From: DATBVX01 sp963724625
GTDB lineage: Bacteria; Pseudomonadota; Gammaproteobacteria; Steroidobacterales; Steroidobacteraceae
Length of the DNA: 64,000 nt
Assembly: GCA_963724625.1 (NCBI GenBank)
Contig: CAVRVO010000017.1
Span: forward strand, 62,001 to 126,000
Reading direction: 5' to 3'
The position numbers were made by a program, and so were the translations under genes. The notes beneath the pieces are model-generated. The model was given only the letters and a program-made list of their open reading frames with translations, made no database searches and had not been told where the DNA came from. This document shows positions 26,950 through 39,000 of the stretch, one piece after another. How positions within the stretch are numbered: the stretch's first letter is position 1; every line of letters begins with the position of its first letter.

Positions 26950-27826
26950 CCGGCTCCAACGGATGAGCCGCGCGATCAAATGATTCCCACAGCACGCTGA
27001 TCGACTGGCCCGAAACTGGATGCTTGAGTGAGGGAGCGATCTCCGCCAGCGGCCCCAGCATGTAGGCACGGCGCAGCAGATCCGGACGCGGCAGCGTCAG
27101 GTCGGGCTCCTCGCAGCGCAGCTCCCCATATAAAAGAATGTCGAGATCCATCGAGCGCGGCGCCCACTTCGGCGCCCCGCGGGTGCGCCCGCATAGGCGT
27201 TCGACATCGCGTAACTCGTCGACTACCTGCTCCACCGATTCGACGGTGTCGAAGCCCACGACGAGATTGATGAAGTCCGGCCCCTCGAACCCCATCGCCC
27301 GATTGCGATAAGCGGTTGAGACCACGAGCGGGCCGAAGCGACGCGCGAGCTCTTCGAGTGCCAGGGTCAGATGCTGAGTTGGCTCCACGTTGCTGCCCGC
27401 GGCGACGTAGACGCGGATTCGATCCGCCGCCGGCAGCTTCACGCCCGCGGCCTTCTTTCGCGCCTTTTCGAGATCGCGTGCATTGCGCTCGATCATGACG
27501 CCGACATCCTTCGAACCACGAATCGCGCCCGGCTTGTTGAGCGTCAGCCGGATCCAGTCGAGCTTGAACTCCTCGAGCACCATCAGTGCGGTGCGTTCGG
27601 CCAACGTCTCCACCAGATGGAACTCGGAGCGGGCAATGAATTCGAGAATGCGCTTGGCGACTTTCTTGTAGTTGATCGTTGCCTCGATCGCATCAGCCGC
27701 AGCCGCCCGGCGAACGTCTGCCGGAATCTCCAGGTCGATGATGACCGTCTGCTTGACGCGCCGTTCCCAATCGTAGATGCCGATGATGGCTTCGGTGGTC
27801 AGCTCGCGAAGAAAGATACGGTCCAT
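26900..27826 (-). CDS. Bifunctional FolB-FolK: dihydroneopterin aldolase / HPPK
   Basis: A 308-residue fusion. Residues 1-118 are a FolB domain (LRELTTEAIIGIYDWERR, LNKPGAI with the catalytic lysine). Residues about 137-295 are a HPPK domain (VAAGSNVEP, NLVVGFDT, WAPRSMDLDILLYG). Together they convert dihydroneopterin to hydroxymethyldihydropterin and pyrophosphorylate it. Similar FolB-FolK fusions are known (for example SulD of streptococci) but separate genes are usual in gammaproteobacteria. The 3' end overlaps the pteridine reductase gene on the other strand by 50 bases. Confidence 0.93.
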   Translation of the reverse strand: MDRIFLRELTTEAIIGIYDWERRVKQTVIIDLEIPADVRRAAAADAIEATINYKKVAKRILEFIARSEFHLVETLAERTALMVLEEFKLDWIRLTLNKPGAIRGSKDVGVMIERNARDLEKARKKAAGVKLPAADRIRVYVAAGSNVEPTQHLTLALEELARRFGPLVVSTAYRNRAMGFEGPDFINLVVGFDTVESVEQVVDELRDVERLCGRTRGAPKWAPRSMDLDILLYGELRCEEPDLTLPRPDLLRRAYMLGPLAEIAPSLKHPVSGQSISVLWESFDRAAHPLEPVTIPHSGHHRPPESGR

Positions 27827-27838
27827 GGCTGGCAGTCG

Positions 27839-28879
27839 TCAGTGCGCTGGGCCGACGCGCGCGCCGTCCGGCGGAGCGAGATCGCGTAACGGCCAGCGGG
27901 CGTGGATCTCGATCGGCAATTGATCCGCTTGCCCGGCCTGCAGTCGCCACAAGCCGGCGGCTGCGATCATGGCCGCGTTGTCAGTGCAGAATTCGAGACG
28001 CGGGAAATGGAGTCCGACGCCGTGTGCGTCCGCGAGCTGGCGCAGACGCTCACGCAGGCTGCGATTGGCTCCCACTCCGCCCGCGACTACCAATGTCCTG
28101 AGTCCGGTCGCCTCCAGGGCACGCTCCGTTTTGACTGCCAGCGTTTCGACTATCGCGGTCTCGAATGCGAGTGCAATATCGGCGCGCGCCTGCTCATCAA
28201 GCACGCGGTCTCGAATCACCAGCATCGCCGCCGTCTTGAGTCCACTGAAGCTGAAATTGAGATCGGCGCGATCCAGCATCGGCCGTGGCAACTTGATCAC
28301 TCCGGGATGACCCCGCTCGGCAAGACGCGACAGGGGCGCGCCACCTGGGTAAGGCAGGCCGAGGAGCTTGGCGGTCTTATCGAACGCCTCGCCGGCGGCA
28401 TCGTCGAGCGACTCACCCAGCAATCGATACTGGCCGAGTGACGCGACCTCAATGAGCATCGTATGTCCGCCGGAAACGAGCAGTGCCAGGAACGGAAGCT
28501 CGGGGGCCGGTCGCTCCAGGAGCGCTGCAAAGAGGTGTCCCTCCAGGTGGTGAACTGCTACGGCTGGAACGCCCCAGGCATAGGCCAGGCTCCGTCCCAG
28601 GGTCGCGCCGGTCAGCAGCGCCCCGGCCAGTCCGGGACCCGCGGTATAGGCGATACCATCAATGTCGGCCGGCTTGCTCGCGGCCTCTTGGAGAGTTTCC
28701 TTCAGGAGAGGCAACAACTTGCGCACGTGGTCACGGGACGCAAGCTCCGGTACCACACCGCCGTACGCGTCGTGCAGCTCGGTCTGACTGAAAAGCCGGT
28801 GCGCGAGCAGGCCCTCCCGGTCGTCCAGTACGGCGACCGCAGATTCGTCACAGGAGGATTCGATACCCAGCACTCGCAT
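27839..28879 (-). CDS. tsaD: tRNA N6-threonylcarbamoyladenosine transferase TsaD
   Basis: A 346-residue ASKHA-fold protein. The start at 28879 gives MRVLGIESSCDES, the standard TsaD N-terminus. The metal-binding HHLEGH and the SGGHTML, GGVGANRSLR motifs are present. It transfers the threonylcarbamoyl group to A37 of ANN-decoding tRNAs. It is divergent from rpsU, the usual gammaproteobacterial layout, and is followed after 12 bases by folBK. Confidence 0.98.
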   Translation of the reverse strand: MRVLGIESSCDESAVAVLDDREGLLAHRLFSQTELHDAYGGVVPELASRDHVRKLLPLLKETLQEAASKPADIDGIAYTAGPGLAGALLTGATLGRSLAYAWGVPAVAVHHLEGHLFAALLERPAPELPFLALLVSGGHTMLIEVASLGQYRLLGESLDDAAGEAFDKTAKLLGLPYPGGAPLSRLAERGHPGVIKLPRPMLDRADLNFSFSGLKTAAMLVIRDRVLDEQARADIALAFETAIVETLAVKTERALEATGLRTLVVAGGVGANRSLRERLRQLADAHGVGLHFPRLEFCTDNAAMIAAAGLWRLQAGQADQLPIEIHARWPLRDLAPPDGARVGPAH

Positions 28880-28887
28880 GGCCAATT

Positions 28888-28916
28888 TTGCCTTTTGAAT
28901 CACACGCCTTTAGAAT
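28888..28916 (+). promoter_or_regulatory. Sigma-70-type promoter of the rpsU-dnaG-rpoD operon
   Basis: TTGCCT (-35) and TAGAAT (-10) are separated by exactly 17 bases in the 91-base tsaD-rpsU gap. The predicted start is about 45-50 bases before rpsU. Motif evidence only. Confidence 0.55.
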
Positions 28917-28970
28917 CGCGCCCCTTCGCCGGGGCCCTGGCGAACTTATCTGATTCGAGTTGAGGTTTCG

Positions 28971-29180
28971 ATGCCGAGCGTTCGTGTCCGCGAAAACGAG
29001 TATTTCGATGCCGCCCTGCGGCGCTTCAAGCGTGCTTGCGAGAAGGCCGGCATCCTCACGGAGCTCAGGCGACGCGAATTCTACGAGAAGCCCACCCAGG
29101 AACGGAAACGCAAGAAGGCCGCAGCCATCAAGCGGCACATGAAGCGCGTCTCGCGCGACGGGATGCGGGCACCGCGCTGA
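28971..29180 (+). CDS. rpsU: 30S ribosomal protein S21
   Basis: A 69-residue, very basic protein with the standard bS21 start (PSVRVRENEYFDAALRRFKR) and length. First gene of the macromolecular-synthesis operon with yqeY, dnaG and rpoD. GAGG lies before the ATG. Confidence 0.98.
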   Translation: MPSVRVRENEYFDAALRRFKRACEKAGILTELRRREFYEKPTQERKRKKAAAIKRHMKRVSRDGMRAPR

Positions 29181-29190
29181 TCCCTGGACC

Positions 29191-29637
29191 ATGGCGCTCA
29201 AGGAGCGGATCCAGGACGACATGAAGACCGCGATGCGGGCGGGCGAGAAGGAACGTCTCGGCACCATCCGCATGATCCTCGCTGGCATCAAGCAACGCGA
29301 AGTCGACGAGCGCATCCAGCTCGATGATGCGCAGGTCATGAGCGTGCTCGAGAAGATGATCAAGAGCCGCAAGGAATCCCTGGTGCACTTCGAATCGGGC
29401 GGGCGCGCCGACCTGGTCGCCAAAGAAACCGCCGAGATCACCCTGATCCAGTCGTACCTGCCCGCCCAGCTGTCGGATAGTGAAATCGACGCCCTGATTG
29501 CAGAGGCGATCACCGCCACGGGCGCGACCAGCGTCAAGGATATGGGTAAGGCGATGGGCTTGATCAAGTCAAAGGCGCAGGGCCAGGCCGACATGGCCGT
29601 CGTCGGCGCCAAATTGAAGACGAAACTCAGTGGCTGA
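29191..29637 (+). CDS. GatB/YqeY domain protein
   Basis: A 148-residue YqeY-type protein (LKERIQDDMKTAMRAGEKER, IKQREVDERI, KDMGKAMGLIK). It equals the C-terminal tRNA-binding domain of GatB as a stand-alone protein. Its role is not settled. It follows rpsU by 10 bases and precedes dnaG, a common gene order. Confidence 0.95.
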   Translation: MALKERIQDDMKTAMRAGEKERLGTIRMILAGIKQREVDERIQLDDAQVMSVLEKMIKSRKESLVHFESGGRADLVAKETAEITLIQSYLPAQLSDSEIDALIAEAITATGATSVKDMGKAMGLIKSKAQGQADMAVVGAKLKTKLSG

Positions 29638-29695
29638 ACGAGCGGGTTTGCTCTAGCCTGCGGCCTGTCGCCCGAGGCCCGGAGCCTGTGCATCC

Positions 29696-31498
29696 ATGGC
29701 CGGCCTGATCCCCCAACACTTCATCGATGAGTTGATCGCCCGCGCCGACATCGTCGAGGTGATCGGTAGCCGCGTGCCGCTCAAGAAGGCCGGGCGTGAG
29801 TTCAAGGCGTGCTGCCCGTTTCACGGGGAAAAGACCCCTTCGTTCACCGTCAGCCAGGCGAAGCAGTTCTATCACTGCTTCGGCTGTGGCGCGCACGGCA
29901 CGGCGCTCGGCTTCCTGATGGAGTACGACAAGCTTGGCTTCATCGAGGCGGTCGAGGAACTCGCGAGCCGGCTGGGAATGGAAGTGCCGCGCGAGGCGAG
30001 CACGAAACGCGACTCGTCGAGCGACGATCTTTACGAGGTGCTGGGCCGCGCGGCGCAGTTCTTTCGCGACCATCTCCGGGACACGACACGCGCCACCGAG
30101 TATCTGGAAAAGCGCGGCCTGAGCGATGACACCGCGCTGCAGTTCGGCATCGGGTACGCGCCGGACTCCTGGAATGCACTGCTCAAGCGCTTGGGCGCAA
30201 ACGATGCGGCGCGCCGCAAGCTGTCCGCCGCTGGCCTGGTCGTCGAACGCACCGGACCCGGAACGGCGCGCGATGCGGACGGCGGCTTTTACGACCGGTT
30301 TCGCGATCGGATCATGTTCCCGATCCGCGATGCGCGCGGCCGGGTGATCGCCTTTGGCGGGCGCATCATCGATGCGGGCGAGCCCAAATACATGAATTCG
30401 CCCGAAACCAGCGTGTTCCACAAGGGCAAGGAACTCTACGGATTGTATGAAGCGCGACAGACGCGTCAGGCCCTGACGCGCCTGCTGATCGTTGAAGGGT
30501 ACATGGATGTCGTTCGCCTTCATCAGGCCGGCGTGACCTACGCGCTCGCCACCCTGGGCACTGCCACGACTACGGATCACCTCAATCGGATCTTCCGGCT
30601 GACTTCCGAGGTCGTATTCTGCTTCGACGGTGATCGCGCCGGGCGCGCTGCCGCGTGGCGTGCTCTGGAAAATGCGCTCCCACAAGCGCGCGAGGGGCGG
30701 CAGATCAAATTCATGTTCCTGCCCGAAGGGCACGACCCGGATTCACTCATCGGACAGGAAGGGCGCGAAGCCTTCGAGGCGCGACTCAGCGGTGCCTTGC
30801 CGCTGTCCGAGTATCTGGTCGAGCAGCTTGCAGCGCAGGTGGACCTCGGACATCTCGACGGACGCGCTCGCCTGGCAGAGCTGGCGAGACCGTTACTCAA
30901 GCGCATACCCGCCGGCGTGTACCAGGAGCTGCTCATCGATCGCTTGGCGAAACAGGTCGGCATGCCTGCGGCACGGCTTGCTGCTCTGTTGCTCGACCCC
31001 GAACCAACGAAGAAGCCGCAACCTGCGCCAAGGACAACTGCGAGGGCGACTCTCGTGGCGGGACGAGGAAGTCTCGTGCGCCAGGCGATCACCTTGTTGC
31101 TGAACCATCCCGACGCCGCAAACGCGCTCAGCGGCGCGGAAGATCTGGCGCAGAGCCCACAGCCGGGAGCCGCGCTGCTCGCGGAGCTGATCAGCGAGCT
31201 GAAAACGCGACCTGCGCCTCACAAAGCGGCCGTGCTGGAGCGCTGGCGCGATCGTCCCGATGGGACGCACTTGCTGAAGCTCGCCGCCGCAGAATGCCTG
31301 GTCGCGGATGCAAAGGCCGCCGCCCGTGACGTTCAGGTGACGATCGACCGGATCAAGCGTGAATCGGGACCGTCACGACGCACCGACGAGCTGCTGCGCA
31401 AGGCCGAAGAAAGCGGCTTGACCTCACAAGAAAAGCTTGAACTTCAAGGACTTCTGGCGTCCCGCAGTGTGCGCGGCAACGCCCGTCGCGAGGGTTGA
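29696..31498 (+). CDS. dnaG: DNA primase DnaG
   Basis: A 600-residue primase. The N-terminal CHC2 zinc finger (CCPFHGEKTPSF ... FHCFGCG type) is followed by the DnaG core, with the TOPRIM motifs IVEGYMDV and FDGDRAG. The C-terminal part (about 440-600) is the divergent DnaB-binding region. It synthesises RNA primers for replication. The stop lies two bases before the first possible rpoD start. Confidence 0.98.
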   Translation: MAGLIPQHFIDELIARADIVEVIGSRVPLKKAGREFKACCPFHGEKTPSFTVSQAKQFYHCFGCGAHGTALGFLMEYDKLGFIEAVEELASRLGMEVPREASTKRDSSSDDLYEVLGRAAQFFRDHLRDTTRATEYLEKRGLSDDTALQFGIGYAPDSWNALLKRLGANDAARRKLSAAGLVVERTGPGTARDADGGFYDRFRDRIMFPIRDARGRVIAFGGRIIDAGEPKYMNSPETSVFHKGKELYGLYEARQTRQALTRLLIVEGYMDVVRLHQAGVTYALATLGTATTTDHLNRIFRLTSEVVFCFDGDRAGRAAAWRALENALPQAREGRQIKFMFLPEGHDPDSLIGQEGREAFEARLSGALPLSEYLVEQLAAQVDLGHLDGRARLAELARPLLKRIPAGVYQELLIDRLAKQVGMPAARLAALLLDPEPTKKPQPAPRTTARATLVAGRGSLVRQAITLLLNHPDAANALSGAEDLAQSPQPGAALLAELISELKTRPAPHKAAVLERWRDRPDGTHLLKLAAAECLVADAKAAARDVQVTIDRIKRESGPSRRTDELLRKAEESGLTSQEKLELQGLLASRSVRGNARREG

Positions 31499-31578
31499 AA
31501 ATGAAGCGAAAGACCGAATCTAGTCGGACGAAGCCGGTCCAAGTATACTCGCGCGTTCTTTTGCCACCGCCCACCCCA

Positions 31579-33471
<1,893 letters not shown>

Positions 33472-33495
33472 CGGTCGTACTCCACGCCTGACAGC

Positions 33496-33529
33496 AAGGG
33501 CTGGCATCGAAAGGTGCCGGCCCTTTTTT
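33496..33529 (+). terminator. Rho-independent terminator of the rpoD operon
   Basis: A GC-rich stem AAGGGC-TGGCA / TGCC-GGCCCTT with an 8-base loop is followed by six T residues. It starts 25 bases after rpoD. The T-run just touches the stop codon of the convergent DUF1684 gene. Confidence 0.85.
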
Positions 33530-34443
33530 CAGTGCCCCGCGATGTGATACGCCTTCTCGCCGGCCACCACCTTCAGCGTCAGCCGATTCTGTTGCGGCGG
33601 CAGCGGACAGGTCGCGAACTCGTTGAACGCGCACGGCGGGTTGTAGGCCTTGTTGAAGTCGAGCGGCACCTCGCCTGACTTCGGCAGTGGCAGATACAGG
33701 AAACGCCCGGCTCCGTACGTCTCCCGACCGCTCGTCGCGTCGGCAAACATGATGAAGAGCTCATCCGCCTGCGGATCTTCGAGCAACGCATCCAGACGCC
33801 ACTCGCGGCCATCACGCATGAATGTGAGGTAACCCGGGGCGGTCATGTTGTCGACCATGCCGAGCACATTGACGATCGGCACCTGCTTCACCGGGTTGTA
33901 GGGATGAAACTGGGCGTGAACCGCCCACTGCTCGTCGATCGGAAAGTAGTCGAGACCCTTGAACTGCGTGCGCAGCGGGCTGGCGACGTCCCGGACCCGA
34001 AGACCGGCGTGGCCGACGCGATCGATGACGAAGAATCGCAGCGTACCGCTCGCAAGAATCGTCGGCTCACCACTCGTATCGGGAGCCATTGCGATCGACG
34101 TGACGGCCTGGCCGTTGCTGGTGACCTGCGCGTCGCTGGCTGCAGTGAAGCGAACGGCGCCTTTGTCGAGCAGGAACGTCCCGGCATGCGCTGCGAGTGC
34201 GGCGTGATCGAGCACCAGTGCATTGTCGTTGGCGCGCCCGAACGTGTTCTCGCCCGGCTCGAACCAATATAGGCCGACCAGCGTCAGCCAGCCGTTCTCC
34301 GCGGTGAGCCGCGATAGGCGCTGCGCGCGCCAGTCTTCAATCCCGGCGGCATAGCTCGTCGCTGTCGCCGGCGTGGTCTCAGGAGCTGCTGACAGCGCAA
34401 CTGACCACGCGAGCGCACAGATCGCCAGCGCGCGGCGCTTCAT
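33529..34443 (-). CDS. DUF1684 domain protein, exported
   Basis: A 304-residue protein with a signal peptide (LAICALAWSVALSAAPE). The DUF1684 signature is clear: ENGWLTLVGLYWFEPGENTFG near the start and a C-terminal core with AYNPPCAFNEFATCPLPPQQN. The family is widespread and uncharacterised. The start ATG overlaps the TGA of the CDGSH gene (ATGA), so it is translationally coupled to it. Confidence 0.9.
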   Translation of the reverse strand: MKRRALAICALAWSVALSAAPETTPATATSYAAGIEDWRAQRLSRLTAENGWLTLVGLYWFEPGENTFGRANDNALVLDHAALAAHAGTFLLDKGAVRFTAASDAQVTSNGQAVTSIAMAPDTSGEPTILASGTLRFFVIDRVGHAGLRVRDVASPLRTQFKGLDYFPIDEQWAVHAQFHPYNPVKQVPIVNVLGMVDNMTAPGYLTFMRDGREWRLDALLEDPQADELFIMFADATSGRETYGAGRFLYLPLPKSGEVPLDFNKAYNPPCAFNEFATCPLPPQQNRLTLKVVAGEKAYHIAGH

Positions 34444-35114
34444 TTTGTTTCCGGTTTACGCGGTGGCATCTCGCCTTGCGCCTTGAAGCCGATTTTCTTG
34501 TGCGTGCCATCGCAGTACGGCTTGTTGGCCGAGTGTCCGCAGCGGCATAGCCAGGTCTCCGAGACGCGCTTCAACGTATGGCCGGTGCCAGACACGACTT
34601 CGAGACTTCCCTTGATATGCAGCGGGCCATCCAGGCGCGGTGTAATCGAAAGTGCGCCGCCACGAGCGGCAAGGGGTGGTGATTCCTGCGCCGCGGGTTC
34701 ACCGGTCGCGGTGAAGCCCGCCGCCGTATGACTGCCGTCGCAGAACGGCTTGTTCTTGGAGGCGCCGCAGCGGCACAGGGTGGCGCGCAACGCCACTTCG
34801 CCGCCCGCAAAGTGCAATTGCGCATGAAGCGCCAGCGGTCCGTTCTCGCGCACTCGCACGGTATTGACGACCGGCGGCTGTTCACCTTCCTCGCCGTCGG
34901 TACGTTCATACGTGAGCGCGCCGGAAGGACAGGCGTGCACCAGCTCCACCACGCGTTCGATGGAAGCCGCGTCCGGATGGATCCACGGACCCGGCGCATT
35001 CGGCTCGAAGACTCGCGGATCGCCGAGCACACAATTGCGCGAATGAACGCACTTGCGCGCATCGAAGCGCACCGTCACACCCGCGCCGCGATACATCTCA
35101 GTCTCGTCTGACAT
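34440..35114 (-). CDS. Fused divergent ferredoxin and double CDGSH iron-sulfur protein
   Basis: A 224-residue protein. Residues 1-70 resemble a divergent 4Fe-4S mono-cluster domain (CVHSRNCVLG, HACPSGAL). Two CDGSH 2Fe-2S sites follow: CRCGASKNKPFCDGSH and CRCGHSANKPYCDGTH. Each has the three Cys and one His cluster ligands. The domains suggest an electron-transfer or iron-sensing role. It sits between PPK2 and the DUF1684 gene and probably shares their transcript. Confidence 0.9.
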   Translation of the reverse strand: MSDETEMYRGAGVTVRFDARKCVHSRNCVLGDPRVFEPNAPGPWIHPDAASIERVVELVHACPSGALTYERTDGEEGEQPPVVNTVRVRENGPLALHAQLHFAGGEVALRATLCRCGASKNKPFCDGSHTAAGFTATGEPAAQESPPLAARGGALSITPRLDGPLHIKGSLEVVSGTGHTLKRVSETWLCRCGHSANKPYCDGTHKKIGFKAQGEMPPRKPETK

Positions 35115-35137
35115 CGCTGCTTACTCCCGCCTCGCGG

Positions 35138-36043
35138 CTATTTTTCGGCCATGAGCTCGCGGCGCGCCTTGGCGAGCTCAGCGCGCGTTGCCGGCGCTAC
35201 CTTGGGATATTCCAGCTTGAGGGACTCCATTGCGTCGATCACGGCGCTCGCCACCACGATCCGCGTGAACCACTTGTTGTCAGCGGGCACCACGTACCAG
35301 GGGGCGTAGTCCGTGGCCGTATGCTGGATCATGTCCTCGAAGGCGGCCATGTACTCCTTCCAGTACTGGCGCTCACGAACATCATCGGCCGAAAACTTCC
35401 AGTGCTTCTCGGGGTCGTCGAGCCGCTCCAGGAACCGCTTCTTCTGCTCCTCGCGCGACACGTTGAGAAAAAACTTGCAGATCTTCACGCCATTGCGCGC
35501 GAGATACCGTTCGAAGGACCGGATGTCCTTGTGCCGTTCGCGCCAGATGTCTTTGGTCACGAGCTCGGGCGGGAGTTTCTCGCGGGACAGGAAGTCCGGA
35601 TGCACGCGTACGATGAGCACTTCCTCGTAGTACGAACGATTGAAGATGCCGATCTTGCCGCGCTCGGGGAGTCGCTCCACGCAGCGCCACAGGAAATCGT
35701 GATCCAACTCCTCCTGTGACGGCGCCTTGAACGAAGCCACCTGGCAGCCGGACGGATTCACACCCGACATCACGTGCTTGATGGCGCTGTCCTTGCCGGC
35801 CGCATCCATCGCCTGGAAGACGAGCAGCACCGCCCACCGATCCTGGGCATACAGACGTGCCTGCAGCTCCGCGAGCATCTCGACGCCGTTGCGCAGCGCC
35901 TCCTGGGCGGCCGGCTTGTCTTCGTCAGTCAGGTCGCCGGTGTCGCGCGGGTCGAACTTCTTGAGCCGAAAGCCCTTGCCTTCGGTCACGCGATAGGCCC
36001 GTATGAGCTTGCGCGCCCGCTCGACCGCCTTGTGGTTCTTCAT
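35138..36043 (-). CDS. Polyphosphate kinase 2 (PPK2 family)
   Basis: A 301-residue PPK2 with a P-loop-like FQAMDAAGKDSA and a Walker B-like NRSYYEEVLIVRVHP. These enzymes use polyphosphate to phosphorylate nucleotides (ADP or AMP to ATP, GDP to GTP). The subclass cannot be assigned by eye, but the length fits single-domain class I/III enzymes. It lies 18 bases after lhr and 23 bases before the CDGSH gene in one orientation. Confidence 0.93.
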   Translation of the reverse strand: MKNHKAVERARKLIRAYRVTEGKGFRLKKFDPRDTGDLTDEDKPAAQEALRNGVEMLAELQARLYAQDRWAVLLVFQAMDAAGKDSAIKHVMSGVNPSGCQVASFKAPSQEELDHDFLWRCVERLPERGKIGIFNRSYYEEVLIVRVHPDFLSREKLPPELVTKDIWRERHKDIRSFERYLARNGVKICKFFLNVSREEQKKRFLERLDDPEKHWKFSADDVRERQYWKEYMAAFEDMIQHTATDYAPWYVVPADNKWFTRIVVASAVIDAMESLKLEYPKVAPATRAELAKARRELMAEK

Positions 36044-36061
36044 GCAGTCCTCCGCAGCATG

Positions 36062-39000
36062 TCAGCTCGGACGCGTCGTCGCAGTCAGCACGCGACTCTG
36101 CAACAGGGCATTTCTCGCCGCCCACTCTGCCGCTGGTTCGAGCGTGGCAAGAAAATCCGTCTGCCCGCCCGCGAGCACGGCAAGCGGCACGCCGTCGCGC
36201 AGCAGCACGCGATTCCCCGCCAGGGCCGGCACGCGCGGACCCGGCGTGAGGATGCCGCAGAGATTCAGAGGATCCGCGGCGCTCAATGAAACCAGTTTCT
36301 CGTCGGACGGCTTGCGTCGTGTCGCGCGCAGGGCACCGACCGCGTCCGGCAGCGCAAATTGCTCGCCGCTCATGCCCGCGACGAACCGACCACCTCGAAT
36401 GTGGCCTTGCGCTTCGAGGCGCCGATAGGCGCGCAACAACGCATGCCATGGCGGCAACCAATCGGCTTCGCGCGTGAGCAGGCGACGGAACACGACGCCA
36501 TAGCGACGCAGCAGGTGCTCGGCAATGCGTTCGATGTCTTCGCTTTCGCTGCTCGCCGTCGGTGCACCCCTGCGGATCAGGCTCCAGCGACCTGCATCCT
36601 CGAGTCCGAACAACGCGATGCGCCGGCGCCGTGTGGCCAGCCGGCGCTTGCGATCGGAGGGCAGCAGCAGAGCACGTAGACCACTGAAGCTGTCGGAATT
36701 GACGAGACCCGCTGCGACCAGTTCGCCCAGTCCTGTCTCGGCCTGCGCGCGCAACAGCCCTGATCCGCTCACCATGTCGTCGAAGAACGAAGCGCCATGG
36801 GTCCGCAGGTATTCCGCGAGCGCAGTGGCCGCATGTGAGAGTTCAAGTTCGGAACGCGAGGAATCGGAAAGCGCTTGCCAGAGCGTCCAATCCTTGCGAC
36901 TGAGAAGCGCAATCGGCGTCGCCCGAACCGGGGCCGCAGTCGCGCCTTTGGCGGGCGTGAGCCTCGCCCACAGTGCGCGACCTGACAGGCACAAGCTGTC
37001 GAGCCAGTTCGGATCGTAATCGTTGAGTCGCGAGGCGAGCACATCCGCTTCCCATGCTGCAGCTGGGAGCTCGAATCCCTGCAGCTGCTCGACGACTGCA
37101 GCGAGTGCCTCGACGCCCTCGCCGCGCGGCTCACGCGTGACGCCCTGCCAGTCGAGCAGGAAACGCATGAAGTCCGCGCTCGACACCGGCTCGATCTCCG
37201 CGCGCAGAGTTCGAATGGTGTAGCGATGGATGCGAGCGAGCAGGCGCCGCTCACACCATTCGGTATCTGCTGCATCGCTCGTGAACTGGCCTCGCAGGAC
37301 GAAGCCCTCACTTTCCAGTTTCACCAGTGCCGCTTCGATTGACCCCGCAGATACGGCCAATGCCTTGGCGAGCGCCATCGCCGTCGTCGGACCGAGTGCC
37401 TGCAGTCGGCCGCGCACGATTTCTGTCAGTGCCTCTTCAGGCGACCAGGCGCGCGATGCAAAAGGCTCAGGGGCTGAAATCTGCGGCTCGAGATTCGCAG
37501 CCGGATAGACGCTGCGAAGCATGGGAAGGGACTCGGCTGCGACCCAGAACGAGTTTTCGTCCGCCACGAGCCGCGCCGCGCGTCTCGCATCGATCAGCTG
37601 CTCGACCAACGTGCCCCATTGGCTGCGAATGCCTTCCGCTTCCGTGAGCACGCCCAGGGACATCAACGCATCATGTAATTCATCGGCGTTCTCCGCCCCC
37701 GGCCAGGCTTCGTCGCGAACGGTGGCGATTGCCTGGGGGTCCAGCTTGCCGAAATCGGCAGCGGATTGCGGATCGAGCCAGCGTCGCGAGGCCACTGCCT
37801 GGGTGCGCCGCTCCTCGAGCGGCGCATCGTCGAGATAGGCGTAGGGGCGTGCGGTGAGTATTTCCTGCGCCAGCGGCGACGGCTGCGGCAGATCGCGCGT
37901 CAGGACGCTGACCTTTCCGTCCTCGATTGACCGCAACAGCGCGACCAGACCATCGATGTCCATCGCCTCATGCAGGCAATCATCGAGAGTCTGCTGAACC
38001 AGTGGGTGATCGGGAATTTCGCGTTCGCCCGTGAGATTCTCAGCGCACGCGATCTGGTCCGGAAACACGACCGCGATCAGATCCTCCGCCGCCATCCGCT
38101 GCAGCGGCGCCGGGGTGCGCTTGCCGCCGCGCGAACGCCTGACCGCGAGCGAGATGCTCGCATTCCAGCGCCAGCGCGTCGTGAACAAAGGCGCATCCAG
38201 CACCGCCTGCACCAGTACGGATTCGACCGTGCGGCTGCTGAGGAAGCGAATGACGTCTTCGAGCGCAAAACTGTGCGTCTCCCCGAGAGACAGCACGATC
38301 GTGTCCTCGGTCGCCGCGGCCTGCAGCTCGAAATTGAATGCGCGGCAGAAGCGCTTGCGCAGTGCCAGCCCGTACGCGCGGTTGAGGCGAGCGCCAAATG
38401 GCGCGTGGATGACCAGTTGCATGCCGCCCGATTCATCGAAGAAGCGCTCAAACACCAACGTTTGCTGTGTCGGCAAGCGGCCGAGCACCGCCTTTGCGCC
38501 CGCGAGGTACTCAACCATCTGCTGCGCGGCCAGGCGGCTTATTCGATAGCGGGACATTGCCGCCTCGACGCTGCGTTCAATCGCCGGGCTATCGAACGTC
38601 GAGAGGCTCTCGTCGAGCTGTTCGCGCAGCCGCGACACTGCCATCGAAAGCTCCGCGGTCCGTGCCGGCGCTTCACCGAGCCAGAATGGAATGCTCGGCG
38701 GCTGGCCCTTCGCATCTTCGACTCGTACCCGGCCCGCTTCGACTCGCAGAATCCGGTACGAGCTGTTGCCGAGTTGAAAGATATCTCCCGAGAGACTCTC
38801 GACAGCGAAGTCCTCGTGCAACGTGCCGACGAAAATTCCAGTCGGTTCCAGGATCACCTGGTAGTCCGCATTGTCGGGAATCGCTCCACCGCAGGTGATG
38901 GCGGTGAGCCGCGCGCCGCGCCGGCCGCGCAAACGGCGATTGACGGCGTCGCGATGCAGATAGGCCGCTTGTCGACCGCGACGGGTGCTGATGCCCTCGG

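Noticed and set aside
29627..30733. A long minus-strand frame inside dnaG
   Set aside because: Opposite strand of zinc-finger and TOPRIM motifs; no promoter or ribosome site.
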